A stretch of DNA of 64,000 nt from Pandoraea cepalis. GTDB taxonomy: Bacteria > Pseudomonadota > Gammaproteobacteria > Burkholderiales > Burkholderiaceae. Below, piece after piece: positions 37,422-45,225 of the stretch; position 1 is the stretch's first letter, and each line of letters begins with the position of its first letter. The stretch spans positions 682,001 through 746,000 of the forward strand of contig NZ_CABPSL010000001.1 in the NCBI RefSeq assembly GCF_902459665.1, given 5' to 3'. Below the pieces are notes generated by a model. The model saw only the letters and a list, made by a program, of their open reading frames with translations, did no database searches and was not told the origin of the DNA. The translations under genes were made by a program, and so were the position numbers.

Positions 37422-37442
37422 CCGCCGCCCGCGTTGTCGTCC

Positions 37443-38210
37443 CTAAGCCATTTCCATCAACGCGCTCACCATCAAATGGGTGCCCAACAGGATCAACGTG
37501 AGAAAGGCGAGACGCCGCGTTGTCACGCTCGAGAGCGGAGGCGGATAACGGCGTGCGAACAGGGTGGCGAACGTCACGACCGGTAGCGCGACGACCGCCT
37601 GCCAGATCATCGACGCGGGCAACTGTCCCGCGAAGGCACTGTAGAGCGTGCGGATCGACGCCGTGACGGCGAACAACAGAATCAATGCACAACGAATCTG
37701 CACCAGGGTGAGCGGCTGGCGATAGAAATAGAAGATCAGCGGAGGCCCGGAAATGCCGAACATCCCGCTGAGCAATCCGCCGAAGATGCCGCTGAGGAAG
37801 AACCCCGTGTCGCCGGAGCGCTCGGTCTTCGGCGCGGGGCGCAGTGCCGAGCCGATACCTCCGTACAGCACGACCGCGCCGAGCAGCAGATGCAGCGCGT
37901 TCGACGCGGTGCCGTTCAGGTAATCGAAGAGCAACACGCCGACCACGACCGATGGCAGGATGCCCAGGGTCGCCGCGCCTACCGCCCGCCAGTCGATGTG
38001 ATGCAGCGTGCCCGGCAGTGCAAGGGCGCTGTTTATTAGCGTGACCAGACTCACCAGAATGGCCACGCTCGCCACCGGCGCCAGCCCGAACCCGCTGGCG
38101 CCGCCCAGAACGATCATGCCCAGCCCGAAGCCCGTGACCGTCTGGAAATACGTGGCGAAGCCCAGCAACAGCATCAACGGCAGGTAGGCCGCAATGGCGT
38201 GAAGCGTCAT
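37443..38210 (-). CDS. tauE: TauE/SafE-family sulfite exporter
   Basis: 255 residues with about eight membrane helices. Glycine-rich halves (LGFATYFQTVTGFGLGMIVL and GFFLSGIFGGLLSGMFGISG) form the TauE/SafE inverted repeat. Members next to xsc (TauZ/TauE) remove sulfite released from sulfonates. Its ATG overlaps the pta stop codon by four bases, so it is translationally coupled to pta. It is the only visible outlet for sulfite in the window, which has no sulfite dehydrogenase. Confidence 0.85.
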   Translation of the reverse strand: MTLHAIAAYLPLMLLLGFATYFQTVTGFGLGMIVLGGASGFGLAPVASVAILVSLVTLINSALALPGTLHHIDWRAVGAATLGILPSVVVGVLLFDYLNGTASNALHLLLGAVVLYGGIGSALRPAPKTERSGDTGFFLSGIFGGLLSGMFGISGPPLIFYFYRQPLTLVQIRCALILLFAVTASIRTLYSAFAGQLPASMIWQAVVALPVVTFATLFARRYPPPLSSVTTRRLAFLTLILLGTHLMVSALMEMA

Positions 38211-39247
38211 GGCCGGGTGGCGAGCGGCGAGGTTCCGGTGAGCTTTGCCTGGGCGGCCTGCGCCTGCACGCAGGTCACGCCGATCACGTAATAGATGTCG
38301 TCGGCGCTGCAGCCGCGCGACAGGTCGTTGGCCGGCCGGTTCAGCCCTTGCAGGAGCGGGCCGATGGCTTTCGCTCCGCCGATGCGTTCCGCGAGCTTGT
38401 AGCCGATATTGCCTGCGTCGAGATTCGGGAAGATGAGCGTATTGGCATGGCCCTCGACTTGCGAGTGCACGACCTTGCGCAGGGCGATTTCGGCGACGAT
38501 GGCCGCATCGAGCTGGACGTCGCCATCGATGGCCAGTTCCGGCCGCGCCGCTTGTACGAGATGGGTCGCCTGGACCACCTTGTCGACGGCCGCGTGCTTC
38601 GCGCTGCCGCTGGTCGAGAACGACAGCATCGCCACGCGCGGTGGCTCCATGAGCAGGGCGCTGGCACTGTCGGCGGCGGCCAGTGCAATCTGTGCGAGCT
38701 GGGCGGCGTCGGGATCGACGACCAGGGCGCAGTCGGAAAAGATCAGGCCGCCCTTCATCGTATGGAACGGCTCGCAGAGCATCATCAGGAAGAAGCTCGA
38801 CACGAGTTGGAACGACGGCTGCACCCCGATGATCTGTATCGCCATGCGCACCACGTCGGCCGTGGTGTTGACCGCGCCGGCGACGGAGCCGTCGGCGTGG
38901 CCGAGCCGCACCATCATGTTGGCGAAGCCCAGCGGCGCGCGCATTTCCTCGACGGCTTGCTCGCGCGTCATGCCCTTTTTGGCGCGCATGCCGTACCAGG
39001 TCTCGGCGAAGGCATCGGTCAGCGGCGACGTGGCCGGATCGATCAGTTCCATGCCGGCCAGGTCGATGTGCGCCGCCTCGGCCGCTCGTTGTGTCTTGCC
39101 GATGTCACCAACGAGCAAGATGCGGGCGATGCCCTCGCGCGTGGCCCGTGCGGCGGCGGCGAGCACCCGCTCGTCTTCCGATTCGCACAGCACGATGCGC
39201 ATCGGTGCGTGGCGCGCCGTGTCGATAATGCGATGGATGGCTTTCAT
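38207..39247 (-). CDS. pta: Phosphate acetyltransferase, short form
   Basis: 346 residues, the PTA_PTB catalytic domain alone, lacking the N-terminal domains of E. coli Pta. Typical blocks are RIVLCESEDERVLAAAARAT, GAVNTTADVVRMAIQIIGVQ and FPNLDAGNIGYKLAERIGGA. It converts the acetyl phosphate made by Xsc into acetyl-CoA, the standard partner of xsc in taurine and isethionate degraders. It lies 80 bases downstream of xsc. An intrinsic terminator fills that gap, and there is no clear ribosome site before the ATG, so expression may be lower than xsc. Confidence 0.93.
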   Translation of the reverse strand: MKAIHRIIDTARHAPMRIVLCESEDERVLAAAARATREGIARILLVGDIGKTQRAAEAAHIDLAGMELIDPATSPLTDAFAETWYGMRAKKGMTREQAVEEMRAPLGFANMMVRLGHADGSVAGAVNTTADVVRMAIQIIGVQPSFQLVSSFFLMMLCEPFHTMKGGLIFSDCALVVDPDAAQLAQIALAAADSASALLMEPPRVAMLSFSTSGSAKHAAVDKVVQATHLVQAARPELAIDGDVQLDAAIVAEIALRKVVHSQVEGHANTLIFPNLDAGNIGYKLAERIGGAKAIGPLLQGLNRPANDLSRGCSADDIYYVIGVTCVQAQAAQAKLTGTSPLATRP

Positions 39248-39259
39248 GATGTCGATGTC

Positions 39260-39303
39260 AAAAAAAAGAAAGCGCCCCCGGCACCCACAGAGCCGGGAGC
39301 GCT
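39260..39303 (-). terminator. Intrinsic terminator between xsc and pta
   Basis: On the minus strand AGCGCTCCCGGC (39303-39292) pairs with GCCGGGGGCGCT (39282-39271), one mismatch, and is followed by TTTCTTTTTTTTG. This rho-independent terminator lies 24 bases after xsc and ends only 12 bases before the pta start. Confidence 0.85.
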
Positions 39304-39327
39304 GTCACACGAACGACCTCGACGACG

Positions 39328-41160
39328 TTAGACGTAGTCCTTGTACTTGTCGAGCATGCGCACCGGCTTGGCCAGCGCGTCGCGACGGAACGGGTCGCCC
39401 AGCTCGCGGGTACACATGATTTCGATGATCGTCGTCTTGCCGTGGTTCATCTGCAGGTCGATGGCCTTCTTGAGCGCCGGACCCACGTCTTCCAGACGAT
39501 CGACCACGATGCCCTCCGCGCCCATCGCGCGGGCGATGTTGGCAAAGCTCGGGCTATCGAGTTCGCCCGCCACGAAGCGGCGGTTGTAGAAGTCGACCTG
39601 GTTCTTCTTCTCCGCACCCCACTGACGGTTGTGGAAGACCACGGCCGTGACCGGAATGTTGTGACGCACGCAGGTGAGCGTTTCCATCAGGCTCATGCCC
39701 CAGGCGCCGTCGCCGGCATACGAAATGGCCGGACGGTGCGGCGCGGCAACCTTCGCGCCGATGATCGTCGGGAACGCGTAGCCGCAATTGCCCCAACTCA
39801 TGGCCGCGAAGAAGCTGCGCGGCTTGTTGAAGCGCAGGTAGCTGTTCGCCACCGAGTTGATGTTGCCGATGTCGGTCGACACCATGACGTCTTCCGGCAT
39901 GGCCTTTTCCAGCTCGCGCAACACCTGACGCGGATGCAGATACTCGCCGCCGTTGAACGTGCGCTCTTGCTTCTGCTCTTCGATCATGTCGAGGCTGTAC
40001 GGATCGCGTTCGTGAGTCCACTCGTCGAGTTCCTTCTCCCACGCGGCCTTCTCCGTGGCGATCTGGTCGGCGCGGGCGGCACGCGTGGCATCGCACGCGA
40101 GGGTGCGCTCGGCCAGACGCTGCGACAGCGCAATGGCGGCAGCCTTCGCATCGCCGCAGATACCGACCGAGATCTTCTTCACGAGGCCGAGCATCTTGTG
40201 ATCGGCATCGATCTGGATGATCTTCGCGTTCTTCGGCCAGTAGTCCATGCCGTGCTGCGGCAGCGTGCCGAACGGTCCGAGGCGCGAGCCGAGCGCCACG
40301 ACCACGTCGGCCTGCGCCAGCAGCTTCATGGCGGCCTTCGAGCCCTGATAGCCGAGCGGGCCGCACCACAGCGGATGGTTGGCCGGGAACGAATCGTTAT
40401 GCAGATAGCTGTTCACGACCGGCGCGCCCAGACGTTCGGCGAGCGCCTTGCACTCTTCGATGGCGTCGCCCATGACCACGCCGCCGCCCGAGATGATGAC
40501 CGGGAACTTGGCTTGCGCGAGCAGTTCGGCCGCTTCGTTCAGGCGCTCGTCGCCGCCTGCGCCACGATCGAGACGTTGCGGACGCGGAATCTCGGCCTTG
40601 ATCTGGCCGTAGAAATAGTCACGCGGAATATTGAGTTGCGTCGGGCCCATTTCGGCCATCGCGCGGTCGAAGCAGCGGCCGGTGAATTCGGCCATGCGGG
40701 CCGGGTGGGTCACGTGGCCCTGGTACTTCGTGAACTCCTGGAACATCGGGAGCTGCTTGGCTTCCTGGAAGCCACCGAGGCCGATGCCCATCGTGCCGGC
40801 TTCAGGCGTGACGATCACGACCGGGCTGTGTGCCCAGTAAGCGGCGGCAATCGCCGTCACGCAGTTGCTGATGCCGGGGCCGTTCTGTCCAATCACGACA
40901 CCGTGACGGCCCGAGACGCGAGCGTAGCCGTCGGCCATGTGGCCGGCGCCTTGCTCATGCACCACCGGAATCAGACGAATGCCGGCCGGCGCGAAGATGT
41001 CCATCGCATCCATGAAGGCCGAGCCCATGATGCCGAACATCTCGCTCACACCGTTGGCGACCATCGTTTCGACGAAGGCTTCAGACGGCGTCATGGCCTG
41101 CGGGCCACCGTCGGAGGCGGTCAGTTGTTGGGTGGCCGTAGCCGAATCTTTGGCGCTCAT
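39328..41160 (-). CDS. xsc: Sulfoacetaldehyde acetyltransferase
   Basis: 610 residues, TPP-dependent. Converts sulfoacetaldehyde and phosphate to acetyl phosphate and sulfite, the shared step of taurine and isethionate catabolism. Diagnostic sequence: MTPSEAFVETMVANGVSEMF, the TPP-activating Glu in VVHEQGAGHMADGYARVSG, and the TPP/Mg motif YAGDGAWGMSLMETLTCVRH with downstream Asn in FHNRQWG. The first 22 residues (SAKDSATATQQL region) are an extension; an internal ATG at residue 23 gives the classical Xsc start. It has its own sigma-70 promoter and two IclR-type operators upstream, separating it from tauY-tauX. Confidence 0.95.
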   Translation of the reverse strand: MSAKDSATATQQLTASDGGPQAMTPSEAFVETMVANGVSEMFGIMGSAFMDAMDIFAPAGIRLIPVVHEQGAGHMADGYARVSGRHGVVIGQNGPGISNCVTAIAAAYWAHSPVVIVTPEAGTMGIGLGGFQEAKQLPMFQEFTKYQGHVTHPARMAEFTGRCFDRAMAEMGPTQLNIPRDYFYGQIKAEIPRPQRLDRGAGGDERLNEAAELLAQAKFPVIISGGGVVMGDAIEECKALAERLGAPVVNSYLHNDSFPANHPLWCGPLGYQGSKAAMKLLAQADVVVALGSRLGPFGTLPQHGMDYWPKNAKIIQIDADHKMLGLVKKISVGICGDAKAAAIALSQRLAERTLACDATRAARADQIATEKAAWEKELDEWTHERDPYSLDMIEEQKQERTFNGGEYLHPRQVLRELEKAMPEDVMVSTDIGNINSVANSYLRFNKPRSFFAAMSWGNCGYAFPTIIGAKVAAPHRPAISYAGDGAWGMSLMETLTCVRHNIPVTAVVFHNRQWGAEKKNQVDFYNRRFVAGELDSPSFANIARAMGAEGIVVDRLEDVGPALKKAIDLQMNHGKTTIIEIMCTRELGDPFRRDALAKPVRMLDKYKDYV

Positions 41161-41184
41161 GGATGTCTCCAGTGAAAAATAAAC

Positions 41185-41199
41185 GGAACAAATAATTCC
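41185..41199. promoter_or_regulatory. IclR-type operator in the xsc 5' leader
   Basis: GGAACAAATAATTCC (CGGAA/TTCCG arms extend it by one base each side) sits about 15-28 bases downstream of the predicted xsc start site, where a bound protein would block transcription. Same class as 32508-32522 and 34624-34638. Confidence 0.6.
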
Positions 41200-41219
41200 G
41201 ATTTAGTTGTGTAAGTGGA

Positions 41220-41262
41220 AATTTAGGCGAAGTATCTGCCGTGGTCAATCAGTATTTTTATT
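41220..41262 (-). promoter_or_regulatory. xsc promoter with conserved upstream element
   Basis: On the minus strand TTGACC (41248-41243), 17 bases, TAAATT (41225-41220). The 19-base plus-strand sequence at 41244-41262 is identical to 34601-34619 at the second IclR gene. The conserved part extends further upstream with shorter matches. Confidence 0.75.
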
Positions 41263-41266
41263 ATTT

Positions 41267-41281
41267 GGTACGTTTTGTATT
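41267..41281. promoter_or_regulatory. Upstream IclR-type operator of xsc
   Basis: GGTACGTTTTGTATT occupies the same position relative to the -35 as GGAACGAATTGTTTC does at the second IclR gene, and matches GGTATATTTTGTTTC near iseR. The position upstream of the -35 suits activation. Confidence 0.5.
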
Positions 41282-41336
41282 GAAAAATAAGATTAACGAC
41301 GGCGGTGCCATGGATCCACGAGATGTCGGGGGCGTC

Positions 41337-41726
41337 TTAGAGCGCCGGGCGGTCTTTGCGGAAGGCGTTTTTCACTTCGATCTTGCCGTCGCGCAGGGTG
41401 AAGACGTCGACCATGCGGGCCTCGACGCGGGTGCCATCGGCTTTGGTGCCACGAAATGTCGATTCGGACACGCCGCGATTGCCGGTGACGAAATGCACGC
41501 CCTCGGTCCACGATGCGTCGGGGAAGGTCTCCCACGCGGACTGGAACGCGGTGCGCACGGCGTCACGGCCTTCGAAGGTGCGGCCCATCATGTCAGGGCC
41601 GGCGACGGCGTGGAACACGCAGGTATCGGTCATGCAGGCCATGAGGGCGTCGATGTCGTGCCGGTTCCAGGCGTCATTGAAGGTCGTGAGCAACTGGATG
41701 TCGGTGGAGTCGTGTTGAGTCGTCAT
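41337..41726 (-). CDS. tauX: Taurine dehydrogenase small subunit (SnoaL/NTF2-like)
   Basis: 129 residues, NTF2-like fold: TFNDAWNRHDIDALMACMTD, VAGPDMMGRTFEGRDAVRTA, ending KIEVKNAFRKDRPAL. Small SnoaL-type proteins next to an FAD amine oxidoreductase are annotated TauX in beta- and alpha-proteobacterial taurine clusters. TauXY deaminates taurine to sulfoacetaldehyde and ammonia, passing electrons to a cytochrome. It lies 34 bases downstream of tauY and just upstream of xsc. ATG 41726 is chosen; a much longer frame upstream is a shadow of tauY. The structural role of the small subunit is not established. Confidence 0.7.
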   Translation of the reverse strand: MTTQHDSTDIQLLTTFNDAWNRHDIDALMACMTDTCVFHAVAGPDMMGRTFEGRDAVRTAFQSAWETFPDASWTEGVHFVTGNRGVSESTFRGTKADGTRVEARMVDVFTLRDGKIEVKNAFRKDRPAL

Positions 41727-41760
41727 GGCAAATTCCAGAAAAGGCAAAGAGGCAAAGGGT

Positions 41761-43194
41761 TCAACGCGCTTCGTCTTGCGCGTGATACTTCTGATAGAGG
41801 AAGCGCTGGCCGATGCGGCGGAACGGCGCGAAGCCCTGCCACTGCACGGCACCGAACACGTTCGGGTATTGCAGGGCCGAGTCGTAGATCGGCAGGTTCC
41901 ACGACGGATCGCGCTCTCCGGCAATGCGCTGTGCGAGGCGGCGTCCGGCATGCGCGGAGAACGACACACCGTTGCCGCCGTAACCCACCGCATAGAAGAG
42001 GCTTTGTCGCGGATCGGGCTGCGTCACGCGCGGCATCATGTCGTGGCTCACGTCGACCCAGCCCCACCACGAATAGTCGATGCGAATGCCGCGCAGCGCC
42101 GGAAACTTGCGGTGCAGGCCTTCGACGAGCACCGCCATGTGCTTCGGATTCTGTGCGTCGGCACCGGTGATCGAGCTGCGGCTGCCGATCTGCACGCGGT
42201 TGTCGGGCAGCAGACGGTAGTAGTAGCGCAGCGTGCGCGTATCGGTAATGACTTCGTGGGTGCGGAAGTTCGTCGCGGCGAGTTCGTCGGGCGTGAGCAC
42301 GCGCGTTACCAGCGAGTTCGACAGAATCGGCATGATCTTGGCGCGCAGGGCCTTCGTCACGTCGTTGCGCGTGTAGCCGCCGGTCGCGAAGGCGACGGCT
42401 TTGGCGCGCACCACCCCGCGCGGCGTGCGCACGTGATGCACACCGTTGATCGTCTGCACATCCAGCACGGGTGTGGACGGATGCACGCGAGCGCCGAGGG
42501 CGCGGGCCATGCGCAGATAGCCGAACGCGAGCTTGAGCGGGTGCACGCCGATGCCGTCGGGCTCGTGCATCGCGCCGCAGTTTTCCTGGTCGTCGACATA
42601 CTGCTCGCGAACGTCGTCGCGCGAGAGGATGCGCGTGTCGTAACCGAAAACGTCGTGCATGACCTTGGCTTCGTTGCGCAGGAATTCCATCTTGCGATCG
42701 CGGTGCGCGATGTAGAGATGGCCGCCCGGTTGAGGCTCGCACTCGGGCACTTCGGCGATGAGCGACTTGAACGTATTGAAGCCCTCGCGAATTTCGGCAT
42801 CGAGACGCAGGGCCGTTTCCTTGCCCCAACGCGCGATCCATTGCGAGCGATAGAGTCGTCCGCTGGCGTTTTGTCCCTGGCCGCCGTTGCGGCTGGTACA
42901 GCCCCAGCATGTGCGGTTCGCTTCGAGCACCATGGCGCGAATGCCGTGCTCGCGAGCGAGGAACAGCGCGGTCGCCAGACCGGTGAAACCGGCACCGACG
43001 ATGACCACGTCGACATCGGCATCGCCGGGCAGCGGGCCGTCGTCTTCGGGCGCATCGCCCGCGGTGGCGACCCAGTAAGTGGGCGCGTAGTCCATGCCGA
43101 GGCCGGGGCTGGCCGAGACTAGCGGATCGTAGAGGGGATCGTATGGCGCAGCTTCGGAGCGACGATCCAGCGCGAAGGTTTCAATCGTACCCAC
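41761..43194 (-). CDS. tauY: Taurine dehydrogenase large subunit, FAD-dependent (DadA/PuuB-like)
   Basis: 477 residues from GTG 43194, preceded by CAGGAG at six bases. The FAD-binding motif VDVVIVGAGFTGLATALFLA starts near residue 60, followed by SRNGGQGQNASGRLYRSQWI and the C-terminal FAD contact LFYAVGYGGNGVSFSAHAGR, the D-amino-acid oxidase fold. Related enzymes oxidise gamma-glutamylputrescine and other primary amines. Its coupling to a TauX-type gene and to xsc points to taurine. A start far upstream (43893) is rejected as non-coding in character. The 43195-43491 leader contains inverted repeats and no gene. Confidence 0.75.
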   Translation of the reverse strand: MGTIETFALDRRSEAAPYDPLYDPLVSASPGLGMDYAPTYWVATAGDAPEDDGPLPGDADVDVVIVGAGFTGLATALFLAREHGIRAMVLEANRTCWGCTSRNGGQGQNASGRLYRSQWIARWGKETALRLDAEIREGFNTFKSLIAEVPECEPQPGGHLYIAHRDRKMEFLRNEAKVMHDVFGYDTRILSRDDVREQYVDDQENCGAMHEPDGIGVHPLKLAFGYLRMARALGARVHPSTPVLDVQTINGVHHVRTPRGVVRAKAVAFATGGYTRNDVTKALRAKIMPILSNSLVTRVLTPDELAATNFRTHEVITDTRTLRYYYRLLPDNRVQIGSRSSITGADAQNPKHMAVLVEGLHRKFPALRGIRIDYSWWGWVDVSHDMMPRVTQPDPRQSLFYAVGYGGNGVSFSAHAGRRLAQRIAGERDPSWNLPIYDSALQYPNVFGAVQWQGFAPFRRIGQRFLYQKYHAQDEAR

Positions 43195-43269
43195 GGTAGG
43201 CTCCTGACGGAAATGTGACCATACTGCCAAGAACATTTTGCCGCGATTAGTACCACCGCCGCTTTGTGA

Positions 43270-43353
43270 TGGTGCCAGTGAAAAGCGGCACCGTTGCAGC
43301 GTTTTCGCGGGTCGATGAGCGCCTCTCTGGCACCACATTTTTGTCTCATGTGG
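43270..43353. promoter_or_regulatory. Inverted repeats upstream of tauY
   Basis: TGGTGCCAG (43270-43278) and CTGGCACCA (43327-43335) are exact reverse complements 48 bases apart. Another half, GGCACC, is at 43287-43292. CCACAT/ATGTGG (43333-43338, 43348-43353) overlaps the distal copy. The arrangement resembles spaced half-sites used by MocR-type regulators such as TauR. Confidence 0.35.
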
Positions 43354-43491
43354 CTCTAAACGGCGCGAATTTTGGCTGTGGATACTGGGCCAAAAAACCG
43401 GCCTCTGATCGTCATTCGGCGATGCGGGCCACGTGTGCGCCGCAATGGCCGGTGCGCACAAGCCGATCAACGCCTCGCGCAGCGGAGAGAG

Positions 43492-43695
43492 ATGATGCTC
43501 AGATGGTTCATTGGTCTTGGATTGCCGTATCTCGGTGTCGTGGGAATGCTGCCGTGGGCGGCGTCCGTCGATCGCTACGTGCTCGGGGTGCCGTTCATTT
43601 ACGGCTGGATCTTCCTGTGGTTCGTGCTCACGTCCGGCTGCCTTGCGCTGTGCTGGGCGCTCTTCGACCGACATACCGTCGAGGAACCGGCGTAA
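43492..43695 (+). CDS. DUF3311 small membrane protein
   Basis: 67 residues with two membrane segments (FIGLGLPYLGVVGMLPWAAS, FIYGWIFLWFVLTSGCLALC), the DUF3311 pattern. Such proteins are encoded directly upstream of SSS-family carriers, as here (109 bases to the symporter), and probably are accessory subunits, like YhdT with PanF. GGAGAGA precedes the ATG. ATG 43495 is an alternative start. Confidence 0.75.
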   Translation: MMLRWFIGLGLPYLGVVGMLPWAASVDRYVLGVPFIYGWIFLWFVLTSGCLALCWALFDRHTVEEPA

Positions 43696-43803
43696 CGGCC
43701 GTTTCCCCTTAGTGCCTGGCGGCCGGCGTGTTTTGCCGTCGTGCCCAGCTCGCGCAGACAGCGCGACCAGCGCTTCATTAACGAATCTCCGGAGATTGCG
43801 TCG

Positions 43804-45225
43804 ATGGCAACCCTCATCTTTGCCGGCTTCATCCTGTTGTCGGTTTATCTCGCCTTGCGAGCGCGCGGAGGACGCGGCCCGCAGAGCGTGCACGATTTTT
43901 TCGTCGCGTCACGCCAGTTCGGCGCGTGGCTCGTGTTCTTCCTCGCGGCCGGCGAGATCTACAGCATTGGCACGATGGTCGGCTTTCCCGGCGGCATTTA
44001 CGCCAAGGGGCCGACGTATGGCGTTTGGTTTCTCGGCTACATCCTGCTGGCCTATCCGGTCGGGTATTTCCTCGGCCCGAAGATCTGGGATGCGGGCAAA
44101 CGCTACAACGCGATCACACTGCCCGATCTGTTCAAGGGGCACTTTCAAAATCGCTTTCTCGAACTCGTGGTGGCGGTGACCGCCATCGTCTTCCTGTTGC
44201 CTTGGGGCCAGTTGCAGTTCACCGGTCTGGTGGCGGCGCTCAAGGGGCTGGGGTGGAACTTCCAGCCGCTGTGGCTCATCGCTTTTTCGGCGATGTTGGC
44301 CTTCATCTACATCGCCATTGCCGGCGTGCGCGCGTCGGCCTATATCGCCGTTCTCAAGGACGTGCTGATGGTGGCCGCCATCGTCATCACCGGGGTGGCC
44401 GTGGCGTGGGAAGTGGGCGTGACGCCGGTGTTCCAGGCCGCGAGCCAGCACGTGAGCAACGCGATGAACACGCAACAGCTCACGTTCGCCATGACGACCA
44501 TCGTCTTCCAGTCGCTCGGCATGTACGTCATGCCATTTGGCGTGCAGAACTTCTTCACGGCGAAAAGTGCTTCGACGATTCGCCGCACGCAGGTCGCCAT
44601 GCCGCTGTACATGCTGATGTATCCGTTCCTCGTGCTGGCGTCGTATTACGCGATCAGCCGGAACATCACACTGGCGTCGCCGAACGAGGCGTTCTTCGCC
44701 GCCGTGACGCAATTGCTGCCGTCGTGGCTGGTCGGGCTCGTGGCGGCAGGCGCGGCGTTGTCGGGGTTGCTGGTGCTCGCGGGGATTTGCCTCGCACTGG
44801 GCCCCATCGTCACGCGAAACATTCTGTCGGGCATGCCCGAGCATCGTCAGAAAGCCAGCTCGAAGGTCGTGATCGTGCTGTATCTGCTGGGCTCCATCGT
44901 ACTTACGCTGCTCACGCCGAACCTCATGCTGACGCTGATCAATATGGCCTATTACGGGGTGACGCAGTTCCTGCCGGGCGTGATCGCCGTGGTCCTGCGA
45001 CTGCGTGTCCGGGCGTCAGCGGTCGCGGCCGGCGTGCTGGCCGGTCAGGGGCTGGCGCTCGTACTTTACTTCAAGAATCCGGACCTTGGCGGCGTGAACC
45101 TCGGGCTGATCTGCCTGGTCGTCAACATCGTGGTGATGTCGGTGCTCAACTTGCTGCTTGGCGGCAGTCGCGAGCGTTCGATGGACACGGGGGTCGGCTC
45201 GCTTTCCACCTACAAGAAGTCGTGA
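43804..45225 (+). CDS. Sodium:solute symporter (SSS family)
   Basis: 473 residues with about 13 membrane helices. N-terminal SVHDFFVASRQFGAWLVFFL, then GFPGGIYAKGPTYGVWFLGY and the long TM5-6 region (GVRASAYIAVLKDVLMVAAI) are typical of SSS carriers of the pantothenate/solute type. It starts at ATG 43804 after CCGGAG; an ATG 21 codons upstream is rejected. Its stop overlaps the next start by one base (TGATG), and a DUF3311 gene precedes it. Substrate unknown, presumably the substrate or product of the amidohydrolase. Confidence 0.85.
   Translation: MATLIFAGFILLSVYLALRARGGRGPQSVHDFFVASRQFGAWLVFFLAAGEIYSIGTMVGFPGGIYAKGPTYGVWFLGYILLAYPVGYFLGPKIWDAGKRYNAITLPDLFKGHFQNRFLELVVAVTAIVFLLPWGQLQFTGLVAALKGLGWNFQPLWLIAFSAMLAFIYIAIAGVRASAYIAVLKDVLMVAAIVITGVAVAWEVGVTPVFQAASQHVSNAMNTQQLTFAMTTIVFQSLGMYVMPFGVQNFFTAKSASTIRRTQVAMPLYMLMYPFLVLASYYAISRNITLASPNEAFFAAVTQLLPSWLVGLVAAGAALSGLLVLAGICLALGPIVTRNILSGMPEHRQKASSKVVIVLYLLGSIVLTLLTPNLMLTLINMAYYGVTQFLPGVIAVVLRLRVRASAVAAGVLAGQGLALVLYFKNPDLGGVNLGLICLVVNIVVMSVLNLLLGGSRERSMDTGVGSLSTYKKS

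Noticed and set aside
43195-43893. N-terminal extension of the tauY frame
   Set aside because: GTG 43194 has a CAGGAG ribosome site and a typical start; the extension is low-complexity and antisense to the DUF3311 gene.
43926-45224. Extension of the amidohydrolase frame through the symporter gene
   Set aside because: It overlaps the symporter in another frame; the ATG at 45225 gives a typical amidohydrolase N-terminus.
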